A stretch of DNA of 64,000 bases. Source: Mycolicibacterium poriferae. GTDB taxonomy: Bacteria > Actinomycetota > Actinomycetes > Mycobacteriales > Mycobacteriaceae. The notes beneath the pieces were generated by a model. The model was not told the DNA's origin. It saw only the letters and a program-made list of their open reading frames with translations, and searched no databases. The DNA lies in contig NZ_AP022570.1 in NCBI RefSeq assembly GCF_010728325.1, positions 5,022,001-5,086,000 of the forward strand. Direction: 5' to 3'. Positions 25,854-35,426 of this stretch are shown piece after piece (position 1 is the stretch's first letter; each line of letters opens with the position of its first letter). The position numbers were made by a program, and so were the translations under genes.

Positions 25854-26641
25854 TCCGAGATACCGAGCAGCCGCTGCATCATCTTGTGGGTGCCCGCGAC
25901 CACCCGCGCACGGTCGGGATCGTTGCGCCGGACGACGTCCTCGGCGTTGCCGCCCGCGATGTGCACCGGCCCGTGGGGCAGCCGATCCAGACCCTCCGCG
26001 GCCACCTCTGCCGGCTCGGCGACCCGCAGGCCGGGAACGTCGAAGTTCAGTCCGACCCGTTCCATCGCAGGCGTGCGGGTGACCCCGAGAACCAGTTCCA
26101 GCACGTCGACGTCGTAGTCGCGCAGCTCCAGCCACAACCCCTCGGCGAAAATCCGCCCGAACGCTTTGACCCCGCCGTACACGGTGTGACGAACCGAGCC
26201 CAGGTAACCGGCCATCGACCCGACCAGCAGGATGGCGCCGCGGCGGCGGTCCCGCATCCCCCGACCGTAGTGCTGCACCAACGCCATCATCGTCACGACA
26301 TTCAAGTCGAGGACCCGGCCGAAGTCGGCGAGGTCGGCGTCGAGGAACTCCGCGCTGCAGGTGTTGGCTCCGGCGTTGTAGACCAGCAGACCGACCTCCA
26401 GGCCGTCGGTAGCGGCCAGTACCGAGCCCACCGCGGCGGAGTCGGTCAGATCGACTGCCACGGTGCGCACCTCGACACCCAGGTCGCGGCAGGCCGCCGC
26501 GGTCGCCTCGAGCGGCTCGGGTTTGCGGGCGATGAGAACGAGATTCACCTGCGCCTGGGCCAGCAGCCGCGCGAATTCGGCGCCGACGCCCTCCGAACCG
26601 CCCGCGATCACCGCCCACGGACCGTATTTCGCATAGGACAC
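25850..26641 (-). CDS. SDR-family oxidoreductase
   Basis: The 263-residue product starts at GTG 26641 (VSYAKYGPWAVIAGGSEGVG); the longer frame upstream covers the divergent TetR gene and is not real. Motifs: AVIAGGSEGVGAEFARLLA, LLVYNAGANTC (NAG), LLVGSMAGYLG with Ser, and YGGVKAFGRIFAE with Tyr/Lys. The N-terminal YAKYGPWAVI is characteristic of a mycobacterial SDR subgroup. It is divergent from a TetR gene, the probable regulator. Confidence 0.88.
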   Translation of the reverse strand: MSYAKYGPWAVIAGGSEGVGAEFARLLAQAQVNLVLIARKPEPLEATAAACRDLGVEVRTVAVDLTDSAAVGSVLAATDGLEVGLLVYNAGANTCSAEFLDADLADFGRVLDLNVVTMMALVQHYGRGMRDRRRGAILLVGSMAGYLGSVRHTVYGGVKAFGRIFAEGLWLELRDYDVDVLELVLGVTRTPAMERVGLNFDVPGLRVAEPAEVAAEGLDRLPHGPVHIAGGNAEDVVRRNDPDRARVVAGTHKMMQRLLGISD

Positions 26642-26707
26642 CAGCCGATCGTGGCTCCGCACGGCGCGTTTCGCGCGGCCGGTCCCACTGATCGGTACCG
26701 CGTCATC

Positions 26708-27319
26708 ATGTCGCCGACGGAAGCCGATACTGGTGCGGTGGCGCGGATCGGTGACGGCCGGGCGCCCGCGCAGCCGGCCAGCGACGAGCAACAGAGTCGG
26801 CGGGCAACCATCCTGACCGCTGCCATACGACTGGGCGCGGCAAGAGAACTGGACCGGATCCACGCCCAGGAGATCGCCACCCAGGCCGGCGTCGCGTTGC
26901 GGACGCTGTACCGCTACTACCCGTCCAAGCACCACATTTTCGCCGCGGTCCTCACCGCGCAGGTGTCGCTGTTCAAGCCGCCGACGCCGACCGGTCACGC
27001 TGTCGACGACATCGCGGTGCTGATGGTCAAGGCCTGCGGTGATCTGCTGCAACACAGACACCTCGCCCACGCCATGATCACCTCCACCCAAATTGTGCGG
27101 GCACAATCGGAGGACGCGGACGACCCCACCCTTCGTGGCCTCATCCTGCAGATTGCTGGGGCCGACGCCCCCACCGTCGAGCAGGTACGCCGCGCACGGC
27201 TCATCCAGCAGACCGCCTTCGGCATCATGACGTGGACGGTCGGTGGCGCACTCGCCGTCGAGGACGCCCTGACCGACCTCGACACCGCCTGTCGGCTACT
27301 GGCCGCCGACGCGTTCTGA
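26708..27319 (+). CDS. TetR-family regulator
   Basis: The 203-residue product starts at ATG 26708, 66 bp from the divergent SDR. The HTH is ILTAAIRLGAARELDRIHAQEIATQAGVALRTLYRYYPSKHHIFAAVL, and the C-terminal half is helical with many hydrophobic positions. RTLYRYYPSKHHIF is typical of the KstR-type group. The likely target is the divergent SDR gene. Confidence 0.85.
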   Translation: MSPTEADTGAVARIGDGRAPAQPASDEQQSRRATILTAAIRLGAARELDRIHAQEIATQAGVALRTLYRYYPSKHHIFAAVLTAQVSLFKPPTPTGHAVDDIAVLMVKACGDLLQHRHLAHAMITSTQIVRAQSEDADDPTLRGLILQIAGADAPTVEQVRRARLIQQTAFGIMTWTVGGALAVEDALTDLDTACRLLAADAF

Positions 27320-27351
27320 ACACGTCATTTCGGACGAATCACATGAATGTT

Positions 27352-27377
27352 GTTTCGCTGTGCAGACCGATGGGAAT
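27352..27377 (+). promoter_or_regulatory. Candidate SigF-type promoter
   Basis: GTTT (27352) and GGGAAT (27372) separated by 16 nt resemble the mycobacterial SigF pattern GTTT-N15-17-GGGTAT. The -10 ends 23 bp before ATG 27401. One -10 position differs from consensus. Confidence 0.4.
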
Positions 27378-27400
27378 CGCTGTGAGTGGAGGAACGACAC

Positions 27401-27853
27401 ATGACACTCAGCACATCAACCACCGGTCGGCGACGTCGGTATGCCGTGATCCACTCGGCGGCGATCATGGTCTCGGTTGTCTCAGGCACCTTCGCCCTGG
27501 TCGCGATGCTCGTCGGTTCACCACTCAGTTTCGGTCTCGCGCTGGCGTTGTGCGGTACAGGTTGGATTGTCACCCACTTCGTCGAGCGAATGGCCGAGCA
27601 GGACCGTCGGGCGGCACGCCGACGGCACGGCGCGTTCGTGCATGACGGCTTCATGGAAGACGGCTTCGTTGACGCGGACTTCGTTGACGCGGACTTCGTT
27701 GACGATCGCTTCGCAGACCGGGACTCGATCGACGAGGGCTTCGTGGACGACCGTTTCGTGCTCGAAGCCCGGCGCCGCACCCGATTCGCGGCGAGCCCCC
27801 TAGAGGTTCGACGGTGCGAGGAGCTGCAGGACCGTCGGATTCTTCTGGTCTGA
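27401..27853 (+). CDS. Two-span membrane protein with DGFVDADF acidic repeats
   Basis: The 150-residue product starts at ATG 27401, with GGAGG about 9 nt upstream. The N-terminus is basic (GRRRRY), then two hydrophobic spans (AAIMVSVVSGTFALVAMLVG and SFGLALALCGTGWIVTHFV), then a cytoplasmic-type tail. Residues about 80-125 contain five-residue repeats of the type DGF-x-D / ADFVD / DRFVD, encoded by a 15-bp DNA repeat at about 27664-27705. The first half recalls small mycobacterial stress-induced membrane proteins. The function is unknown. A SigF-like promoter precedes it. Confidence 0.7.
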   Translation: MTLSTSTTGRRRRYAVIHSAAIMVSVVSGTFALVAMLVGSPLSFGLALALCGTGWIVTHFVERMAEQDRRAARRRHGAFVHDGFMEDGFVDADFVDADFVDDRFADRDSIDEGFVDDRFVLEARRRTRFAASPLEVRRCEELQDRRILLV

Positions 27854-27861
27854 CCGGCGGG

Positions 27862-29655
27862 TCAGCCTCCGATCAGCAGCCTGATGGCCGGTGACCGGGT
27901 GAGCATCAACGAGTTCGCCGCCAGCGGTTGGAACTCGACGCTCGTCGGGGCGATCACGCTGCCGATCACCGCACCGGTGGCCGCCCCCTTGGGCGTCTCG
28001 ATCGACACCGTCTGGCCGGGGGCGGCGTAGATGCCGGCGCAATCATCACCGTCGCAAACACCCGTCGTCGGGTCGATTCGCCCGGCGAAGATGTCGTTGA
28101 CCCACCCGGCGATGATGGTCTGCGCCGCCGCCTTGTTCTGCTCGGTCGGGAATCCCTGATACAGGTATGAGACCAGCTGGATGAGCCAGCTTCCGCCCTG
28201 CATCGAATCCAAGTGTTGGCCGTCGTCGAGGACGATCCCGTTGAAGCGTCCGGGCCGGTGACCGTTGAGGGCTTCATCCACTCGGCGGGAACCCTCTTCC
28301 CGCGGCGCACCGAGCTCGAGCACCGGAATGTCGACGCCGAGGCCGTCGAGTTTGTCCAGAGCCCGACCCAGCACATCTCCGGGCGGAGCCCCGTCGAGCA
28401 AGACGATGCCGGCGAGCCGGTTGGTGGCGCCGCTCGCGATCACCGCGTCGGCGTAGTATCCCGCCGCGCCTGCGGCCACCCCGGCCCCCAGGGAGTGCCC
28501 GACCAAGGTGAACGTCTCGGGCAACGCGGCACCGGAGCCGTACTTCCTGGCGAAACCGGCGGCCACCGCACTGGCCGTCAACGCCTCCCGGTCACCGAGA
28601 AGCAGGTCGGCGGTGGCTCGGTGCGCCTGGTCGTCGCCGAGCCAGAACCCATCTCGGACATACCGATTCGACGACAACGTCGGCGCCACGACAATGCTGT
28701 TGGTGCGGTGCGCAAGCCAGGAGGCGGTGTAGCTGTACATCGGGCCGACACCGAGATAGCCATGCTGCAGGTAGATCAACCGCTGCGGCGGTTCGTCGCT
28801 GTCGGGGTAGTACCAGTCCGCGCGCACGTATCGGCCCTCGGTGATCTCCAGCCTCGAGCTGCGCACGGTCACGTCGGTGCCCGGTGCGGCAATCGGCGGG
28901 CCGGAGACGAACCGGACGGCCACCCCGATGATGTCCATGACCAGCGACTGGATGACCTCTTGTAGTGTTCGCGGCTCTGGCGCCGCGATGACCTGCGGGG
29001 CGCTCAGTGCCGACGACGTCCGTTGCGCGACAACGGTGTCGGCAGCTAGCTGAGACGCGGACGGCGCCTCGGACACGGACTCCGGCTCAGCGGTCACAGA
29101 GTCGCGGGGAGCGGCGGTGGCCCCGTCGGCCTTGTCGGGTTCGCCCTCCAGCAGGTCTGGTTCAGCCTCCGGGGCGACGGCGTCACCCTCGGACGGGTCG
29201 GCGGCTTGAGCCGTGTCGGTGACGTCGTCGACAGTCGGCTGGGATGCGGGTCCTGAATCGGATGCCCGGGTCTGCTCCTCGGCATCCTCGACCGCATCGA
29301 CATCCTCCGCCGCATCGACATCCTCGACGGCGTCGACCAGGTCGGAAACATCGTCCGGGTCGGAGGCATCGTCGAGTTCGTCGGTGAGCTCGTCGGTCAG
29401 CTCCGTCTCGTCGGAGTCCTCGGCGTCAGCGTCGTCCTCGTCGGCGCCAGCGGCTCCGACATCACCGGCCTCGCCGGTGCCGTCGGACTCGCCGTCAGGG
29501 TCGTCGGCGGCGGCCGTGGTGGCGCTGTCGACGGAACTGGTGCTGCCGCCGGTGGTGTCGGTGTCCGCACTCGCGGTGTCAGCGCCGGCGATCAACGCCG
29601 CCGACATTCCAGCGGCCACCACGCTCGCACCCATCCACACCGACAACTGCGCCAT
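27862..29655 (-). CDS. Secreted alpha/beta hydrolase with long acidic N-terminal region
   Basis: The 597-residue product starts at ATG 29655 (MAQLSVWMGASVVAAGMSAAL) with GGGAG before it; an upstream in-frame extension spoils the signal peptide. The signal peptide ends near ADTASA. Residues about 30-220 are low complexity, rich in Asp, Glu, Ser, Thr and Ala. The hydrolase domain follows, with IYLQHGYLGVGPMYSY, nucleophile elbow TLVGHSLGAGVAAGAAGYYAD, an Asp in VLLDGAPPG and a His in DDGQHLDSMQGG. It resembles PE-PPE-associated secreted esterases. The acidic stretch may be a cell-wall spacer. The substrate is unknown. Confidence 0.8.
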   Translation of the reverse strand: MAQLSVWMGASVVAAGMSAALIAGADTASADTDTTGGSTSSVDSATTAAADDPDGESDGTGEAGDVGAAGADEDDADAEDSDETELTDELTDELDDASDPDDVSDLVDAVEDVDAAEDVDAVEDAEEQTRASDSGPASQPTVDDVTDTAQAADPSEGDAVAPEAEPDLLEGEPDKADGATAAPRDSVTAEPESVSEAPSASQLAADTVVAQRTSSALSAPQVIAAPEPRTLQEVIQSLVMDIIGVAVRFVSGPPIAAPGTDVTVRSSRLEITEGRYVRADWYYPDSDEPPQRLIYLQHGYLGVGPMYSYTASWLAHRTNSIVVAPTLSSNRYVRDGFWLGDDQAHRATADLLLGDREALTASAVAAGFARKYGSGAALPETFTLVGHSLGAGVAAGAAGYYADAVIASGATNRLAGIVLLDGAPPGDVLGRALDKLDGLGVDIPVLELGAPREEGSRRVDEALNGHRPGRFNGIVLDDGQHLDSMQGGSWLIQLVSYLYQGFPTEQNKAAAQTIIAGWVNDIFAGRIDPTTGVCDGDDCAGIYAAPGQTVSIETPKGAATGAVIGSVIAPTSVEFQPLAANSLMLTRSPAIRLLIGG

Positions 29656-29813
29656 TGCACTCCCAATCTCGAAATTGACGACTGCGTCATAGACAGCCGC
29701 GCTCACCGTAGAGCACCGCCATGCGGGACTAGACACATTTGCGAATCTGGTCATTTTTGTGCCTCGTTTCGCTTCCCGCAGAACAACCGCCGGCCGCAGC
29801 TACCCTCGCTGGC

Positions 29814-30743
29814 ATGGCCTCAGCACGCGTCGCAGTCGTCGGAGCGGGACTGTCCGGGGCAGCGTGTGCACAAGCGCTCCGGGAGCGCGGCATCGGCGTC
29901 GAGATTTTCGAGCGGGGCCGCGGTCCCGGCGGACGGATGGCCTCGCCAACCCTTCACGGCCGCCGCGTGGACATGGGGGCCGCGTACTTCACCGTCAAGG
30001 ATCCCGCGTTCGCCACCGTGGCTGACGGGTGGATCGACCGCGGCCTGGCCCATCGCTGGACCGACACCTTCGACGTGGTGTCTTCCGAGGGACGTGACGT
30101 CACCACAGGCCCCATGCGGTTCGCGACGTCCGGCGGGCTGCGTTCGCTGGTGCGCGACCTCTTGCCTGACGACGTCCGCTTCGAACGGCCGATCGACTCT
30201 CTGGACGAGCTGTCTCACGACGCGGTGGTGTTGGCGATGCCCGACCCGCAGGCCGCCCGCCTGGCCCCGGACGCTTGTGACTGGGTGGACTTCGAGCCGG
30301 TGATCGCCGTGGCGGCCGGCTGGACCGAACGGCGTTGGGCCGTGGCCGATGCCGTTTTCGTCAACGACGACGCGGACGTGTCGTTCATCGCCGATGACGG
30401 TGCCCGCCGCGGCGACGGCGCGGCCGTGCTCGTCGCACACGCCACCGCGGCACGGGCCCGCGAACATCTCGACCGGCCTGAGGGCGCGGCGGCGCCGGTG
30501 CTGGCTGCGCTGGACCGCACGCTCGGCGTCTCCGAGAAACCGGTGTGGACGCATGTGCACCGATGGACGTTCGCAAAGCCCGCGGGCACCCACGGCCAGG
30601 CTGAATTCGCGCTGATCGACCGTCCGCGGTTGGTGGGGGTCTGCGGTGATGCGTGGTGCCCGACCGGCGCCCCGCGTGTCGAATCAGCGTGGCTGTCGGG
30701 TCGGCGGCTTGGGCTCGCAATCGCGGACGCGCTATCGGTGTGA
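29814..30743 (+). CDS. FAD-dependent oxidoreductase (RenA/amine-oxidase-like)
   Basis: The 309-residue product starts at ATG 29814. The N-terminal dinucleotide-binding fold is VAVVGAGLSGAACAQALRERGIGVEIFERGRGPGGRMAS, and HGRRVDMGAAYFTVKDPAF follows. The C-terminus VGVCGDAWCPTGAPRVESAWLSGRRLGLAIADAL closes over the FAD. This matches the NAD(P)-binding/FAD protein family similar to renalase. No partner genes are near, and the substrate is unknown. Confidence 0.87.
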   Translation: MASARVAVVGAGLSGAACAQALRERGIGVEIFERGRGPGGRMASPTLHGRRVDMGAAYFTVKDPAFATVADGWIDRGLAHRWTDTFDVVSSEGRDVTTGPMRFATSGGLRSLVRDLLPDDVRFERPIDSLDELSHDAVVLAMPDPQAARLAPDACDWVDFEPVIAVAAGWTERRWAVADAVFVNDDADVSFIADDGARRGDGAAVLVAHATAARAREHLDRPEGAAAPVLAALDRTLGVSEKPVWTHVHRWTFAKPAGTHGQAEFALIDRPRLVGVCGDAWCPTGAPRVESAWLSGRRLGLAIADALSV

Positions 30744-31209
30744 CTGCAACCACCCGGGACGTCGGCATCCGGGCCGCCGCGACTCCACGCTCCGGCTGGG
30801 CGCAGACCGTCCTTCCACGCATTTGCTGAAGAGCCCGTGCGCGCTGAGTCACCGGTGCGGTGGCGACGACCCCGCGGGCCAATCACGATGCGGCGACCGC
30901 GACCTCGTCGGCCAACATGCCCGATGCGTGATCGTGATTGGCGTACGACTGTGCTGACTGGATCTTGTTCAAAGCCGTAATATATTTTCCACAATGGCCT
31001 TTTTGCGCAGAATTACACGAACCAGATTCAGATTTGAAGTGGTCTTATATCGGGCTAAGTTCGCCTCAACCTCTGCATCGTTGTGTTTGCCACACTTACG
31101 TAAATTAGAGAAGAGAAACTTTGCTCTATACGTGTCTGCATTCCACCCATATGCTTCCGATGCGCCGATCACGGCGAATCTCACCTTCTTCAGTAATCCA
31201 GGGGTATAC
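30744..31209. other. Intergenic leader, AT-rich second half
   Basis: No gene is seen. From about 30960 to 31205 the DNA is much richer in A+T than its surroundings and remains open in the frame of the next gene, but the predicted peptide is basic and has no recognisable domain. It probably holds the promoter and a long 5' leader of the PE-PPE-domain gene. Confidence 0.5.
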
Positions 31210-32460
31210 ATGCGTATCAACATGCGCAAAGCAGGCATCGCCTGCGGCACGGCATTTGCTTCCGTCGCGTTGGCCGTGTCCACAGCCACGGCCGGTTGGG
31301 GGGCCAGCTCAGCATTGGTGATCGGCGGAATCTCGACGCCGCAACTATCGGACATGCTGATGTCACCGCTGCTCGGCGGTGCGCTGAAGAACCAAGAGCG
31401 CGTCAGCGTCAAGTGGCCCGCCGAGGCGGGACCGTACACCGGACGCGGCGATCTCACGCTCGGCGCGTCGATCAACGTCGGTAAAGCGAATCTTGACGCC
31501 CAGATCGACGCGGCACTTGCCCGCCTCGCCAAGGATGCCAACGGCAATGTGGTCGGCGGCGAGAAGGTCACCGTCGTCGGCCTGTCGGCCGGGTCCCTCG
31601 TCGTCAACGAGGTGCTGCGCGAGATGGCTGCAGACGCCGACGCCCCCGGCAGGGACCAGATCACGTTCGTCGTGGTGGCCGACTCCAGCCGACAGAAGCT
31701 GATCGACAAGGCGCGTTACAACAGCAAGTACGACTACACGTATCAGCCGGCTCCGGAAACCGCATACGACATCGTTGTCGTCACCGGCGAATACGACGGC
31801 ATGGCCGACTTCCCGGACCGGCCGTTCAACGTGCTGGCCATCATGAACGCGATCGCCGGCTCCATCTTCGTCCACGTGCCGGTGATGTACGCCGACCTTG
31901 CGAATGTTCCGACCGAGAACATCACGGTCGACGTCAACACCAAGGGCGGCACGACCACCCATTATCTGGTTCCGACCAGGAAACTTCCTCTGGTGCAACT
32001 GTTTCCGAGCCTGGCACCACGGGAAGCCGAGCTCAAGGCCAAGATCGACAAGGCCTACAGCCGCAATGACGTGCCCGCTGTGGCGGCACGGTCGTTCGTT
32101 GCCGCTGCCCCCGTTCTGACGCAGGACGTCAACGACGTCCCCGAGGCACCGGTCGAGGGGTCCGGCGCCGACGTCACCGAGGACGAGGGCAGCGACGGCG
32201 CCACGACCGTCGACGCCACGGACGTGCAGGGGGATGGCGAAGTGAGCCCCGTCGTCGAGGAGACCGCCGAGAATGACGGTGTCACCGAAGACGAGGCCGC
32301 CACGGAAGCGACGCTGGCCGACGAGGCCGACGAGGCGAGCGCGGAGGACGCTCGCGAGTCGGATTCCGAGTCGGACAACGACACCGCCGCGGATTCGTCC
32401 TCCGGCGGGGAGGAATCCGCGAGCGACACCGGTTCGGATTCGTCCGACTCCGCGGAGTAA
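31210..32460 (+). CDS. Secreted PE-PPE-domain serine hydrolase with acidic tail
   Basis: The 416-residue product starts at ATG 31210, with AGGGG upstream and a clean signal peptide (KAGIACGTAFASVALAVSTATA). The PE-PPE (PF08237) alpha/beta hydrolase domain shows VKWPAEAGPYTG, VTVVGLSAGSLVVNEVL (nucleophile Ser in GLSAGS), VVTGEYDGMADFPDRP and a final His in THYLVPTRKLPLV. PE and PPE N-terminal domains are absent, so export is by Sec and not ESX. Residues about 340-416 are Asp/Glu/Ser-rich. A strong hairpin terminator follows. Confidence 0.87.
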   Translation: MRINMRKAGIACGTAFASVALAVSTATAGWGASSALVIGGISTPQLSDMLMSPLLGGALKNQERVSVKWPAEAGPYTGRGDLTLGASINVGKANLDAQIDAALARLAKDANGNVVGGEKVTVVGLSAGSLVVNEVLREMAADADAPGRDQITFVVVADSSRQKLIDKARYNSKYDYTYQPAPETAYDIVVVTGEYDGMADFPDRPFNVLAIMNAIAGSIFVHVPVMYADLANVPTENITVDVNTKGGTTTHYLVPTRKLPLVQLFPSLAPREAELKAKIDKAYSRNDVPAVAARSFVAAAPVLTQDVNDVPEAPVEGSGADVTEDEGSDGATTVDATDVQGDGEVSPVVEETAENDGVTEDEAATEATLADEADEASAEDARESDSESDNDTAADSSSGGEESASDTGSDSSDSAE

Positions 32461-32482
32461 TTTCCGGCAAACCCCGCAGCCC

Positions 32483-32509
32483 GAAGCCCCGGCATTGCGC
32501 CGGGGCTTC
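32483..32509 (+). terminator. Intrinsic-type hairpin after the PE-PPE-domain gene
   Basis: A perfect 11-bp stem (GAAGCCCCGGC / GCCGGGGCTTC) with a 5-nt loop begins 23 nt after the stop codon. Only a mixed GTGGTTTCTC follows, typical of GC-rich actinobacterial terminators. Confidence 0.75.
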
Positions 32510-32637
32510 GTGGTTTCTCGGCGACGCAATCGCCGTGACGGCTGGTCGGATCTGGCGCAGCGCATGCGGGACAACTGGTGGAGCAGTGCCCCCTTGCACG
32601 GCGATTCGCCATTCTTGACGGAGGGTATTTCCCCATC

Positions 32638-32868
32638 ATGACTGGATCACAGGATCGCCCCGATAACGTCACCGTCGAGATTGAGCACAATGACCGTGGG
32701 TGGATGGTCGTCCACATCGTCGACGGTGAACGCAAGCCCATCGAACCGCCGCACGCCGACCGGGAATCCGCCGAGAAGGCCGCCGCCGTTCATGCCGCCA
32801 GCAGCGACCGGTGGACCGGCGCGGCGGAGGTCGTCTCAGCCGACGACCGCCCGACCCAGCTCCCCTGA
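32638..32868 (+). CDS. Small hypothetical protein
   Basis: The 76-residue product starts at ATG 32638; GGAGGG lies 13 nt upstream, a little far. The sequence (VTVEIEHNDRGWMVVHIVDGERKPIE, then ESAEKAAAVHAA) has the beta-strand then helix layout of DUF2188-type small proteins, but the match is weak. It is soluble and stands alone. Confidence 0.5.
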   Translation: MTGSQDRPDNVTVEIEHNDRGWMVVHIVDGERKPIEPPHADRESAEKAAAVHAASSDRWTGAAEVVSADDRPTQLP

Positions 32869-33079
32869 CCGACACGGCCTCACCACGCGTCGGCCCAGCC
32901 AGTGGCAGCCGGGCAGTCGCTACCCAGGATCGACTTCCGGACGACAGCGACCCTCGTCACGTAGTCGCCAACCCTGTTGTCGTGCAATGGTCACGAAGAG
33001 CATCGCCGACAGAGCTATCGTGATCACATGGCGCGCACCGGGCGGCCGGTGATCATCGCCGCGGTACTGGGACTGACCT

Positions 33080-33511
33080 TCACCGGTCAAGTCCACGGAC
33101 GTGGTGTACGGCGTCGTCGTGTGATTCTTCGATGTGATAATTCAGGCGGTCAGTGCCGCTGTGCTGGTCTCCTGTTCTGTCCCGAGTTGGGTCATACAGC
33201 AGGCCGCTGCTGCTCTTGAGCACCTGCGGGCGCACCACCAACTGTCGCGGCATGGGTTGGTCGGGGAACAATGTCTGGCCTGGCGGGGCAACCATATGGG
33301 CCCGAACGGTTTTCGGGGTAATGCCCAGATCCAACTCACCCTGACTGTCATCGGCCAACAGCCGGCGGGCCTCCTCGATGAGCAGACCCAGCTCAGCGTC
33401 ATCACGCGCAGAACCCACATGGCGGACGATCCGCCGGCGCCCGTCGACGGATTCGGCGATCTGGACCGCCGTCGCGCCCGAGGCGGTGCGCACCCGCCGA
33501 ATCCAGACCAC
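33080..33511 (-). pseudogene. IS1634-type transposase, 5' remnant
   Basis: The frame begins MVWIRRVRTASGATAVQIAES and continues RHVGSARDDAELGLLIEEARRLL, which is the N-terminus of IS1634/IS4-superfamily transposases. Resemblance continues to about VVRPQVLKSSSGLLYD and then stops, with only about a quarter of the usual 500+ residues present. At 33028 on the other strand a frame beginning MARTGRPVIIAAVLGLTF runs into the remnant and loses its character, so an unrelated gene was probably cut by the insertion. Confidence 0.75.
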
Positions 33512-33857
33512 CCAGGCAGCCTACCGACCCAAATTAGTGCCTAGCATGTGCACTAAGCCGAAACATCACCGCAGGTCAACGCGCTGCCGTTCTCGCATAT
33601 TGACCAAAGTGACCCAACTCAGGTTCGACGTCATGGAAGCCGTGCTGGACGATGTCCCGCGAAGAATCCCCGTGGTGGGCACACCGATGTCATCGGGATC
33701 GTCGAACCCCTCGATGACAGCGTTCCGCCCACGCATCGAGTTCAGCGGGTTCGCGTCTCGGTTAGCCGCGCCGCGCCCCCTTCGCGCTGTGCGGGCACCG
33801 GGAGCCCGAGCACGTTCTCGGAGCCGCCAACCGCCACTAGGTCGATCGCCACGACCG
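33512..33857. other. Gene-free gap between the IS1634 remnant and the HD gene
   Basis: No convincing gene is seen. Open frames on both strands here have Arg/Pro-rich composition and no domain. It is the left edge of the lower-GC island. Confidence 0.5.
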
Positions 33858-35420
33858 CTACTGCCTAGGCCGCCTACCGTCAGCCACCGCGTCCAGCGCA
33901 TCTACCAACAAGGCCATGACCTCATCCCGCCCGAGTGCCTGACGAACCAACCTCGCGAACCTAGGGTGGATGAATACTCGGAGCTTTCCAGTGCTCACCC
34001 GCTGCTGTTCAGCCAAAGCCACCCAGACGCTGGAGGTCTCGATCGGCGAGGATATCGAAAGGCTGCCCGGCGACGCCCCAGACCATTCGTCTTCACGCAG
34101 AAACTCCAATCCCCTGCTTGCGCCATCTTTCGTAGGAGGATAATCAATAATCACGAGCGGCTCGCTGGCCGACCGAACAATAAATTCCGAAACTACAGTT
34201 GTTGGTACACCAGTCTCAATCGATGGAGTCGATTGATTCCAGTCTTTGACTCTGTCTGCGATGCTCGTTTGCAAGTGCTCAACGAGGTCGAAACGTTGTA
34301 GGCTATTCTCACCCAAGCCAGAGTATATGGAGTCGATCTTTCGCCACAATTCAACGTTCTCAGTTCGAGAACGCGTCGCGACCAAAACCTTCTTATATAG
34401 AGTGCGTTGAATTAACAATCTTCCCAACTCGCGATAGCTTTCGCCCGCTTCTCTCACCAACCACTTAATCAGGCTGATTGTCGCAGCATCCAAGTAGACG
34501 ATTGGATACTGCTCCGGCACTGGCTTCGACTCGCCAAACAAGACCCCCTGCACCGGTGATTCGCCACCGACACTAGCAATATCGAGTTGCTTCTTCAGTT
34601 CAGTACCTAGTGCTCGCCGCCACTGTTGATCTCCATGCCTAATCGCATAATCGTGGCAGACCTTTAGCGCAATCCGGCTCAGCATTGCCTTCACAGTACG
34701 ATGCGTTCGGTGCCAGTAAACAGATCCGTATAGAGCATACCGTGCAAAAGCTAGACTTTCCGCTGGAATGCGGCCTTTGTCATGGATCCCGATGTGCCCA
34801 CGCGCGCGCGCACCGGTGGAGTTGATAAGGACAGTAAGACTCTGCGTTAGCTTCATTACATCGATTCCACGTCCGTACGGTAAACGTAGGTTCTCGGAAT
34901 CACGTGTCAAATAGTCAAGTTTGTCAGCGTCTATTGGCCCATCGATAATCGAACGCATCAAGGACTCTTTAAACGAAAGTGATGAGATCGGCTCGAAGAG
35001 GACGCGACGCACCGTTTCCACATCGACGCCCCAACCAAGATCGCCCTCCGAAGTGTGAGGCGCCGATAGTATGCGATTTATCGATGAGTCGCTCCTCAGA
35101 AGATTCTCACCGCGCTTAACATGTGAGAAGACAGAGTTATCCACCTCCTCAAGATCGTGCGCCAATGGGTAGTGGCCACAATCATGCACAAGCGAGCAGA
35201 CGAAGAGTGTGGCCAAATCTTGGCTGCTCATGAACTGGCGAAAGGCAGGGCTAAGGGGGTCATCATAGAGCGCGCGCGCGTATCTCACCGTCATATTAAA
35301 GGTGCCAAGTGTGTGTTCGAGCCGGGAGTGAGATGCAACTGGGTACACCAACCTCACCAAACCCAGTTGGTCGATTTTCTCCAGAGCCGACAGTTCCGCT
35401 GTCTTCAATAGTTCGCGCAC
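33858..35420 (-). pseudogene. HD-domain (SAMHD1/dGTPase-like) half of a split kinase-HD gene
   Basis: The frame is open from the ISL3 edge to the stop at 33858. The first possible start is GTG 35420, giving 520 residues, with no good ribosome site. HD motifs: QLGLVRLVYPVASHSRLEHTLGTF (first His), LVHDCGHYPLAHDLEEVD (the HD pair) and DADKLDYLTRD (final Asp), followed by YGSVYWHRTHR. These match dNTP triphosphohydrolases of the SAMHD1/dGTPase type, though substrate is inferred. About 380 C-terminal residues are of unknown fold. Codon and base use are less GC-rich than the flanks. It is the 3' half of one gene whose 5' half is at 36896-38074, separated by ISL3. Confidence 0.85.
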
Positions 35421-35426
35421 GCGAGG

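Noticed and set aside
24609..26618. A 669-residue minus-strand open frame
   Set aside because: It is antisense to the IclR gene and out of frame with the SDR and LLM genes; very Arg/Gly-rich with no domain.
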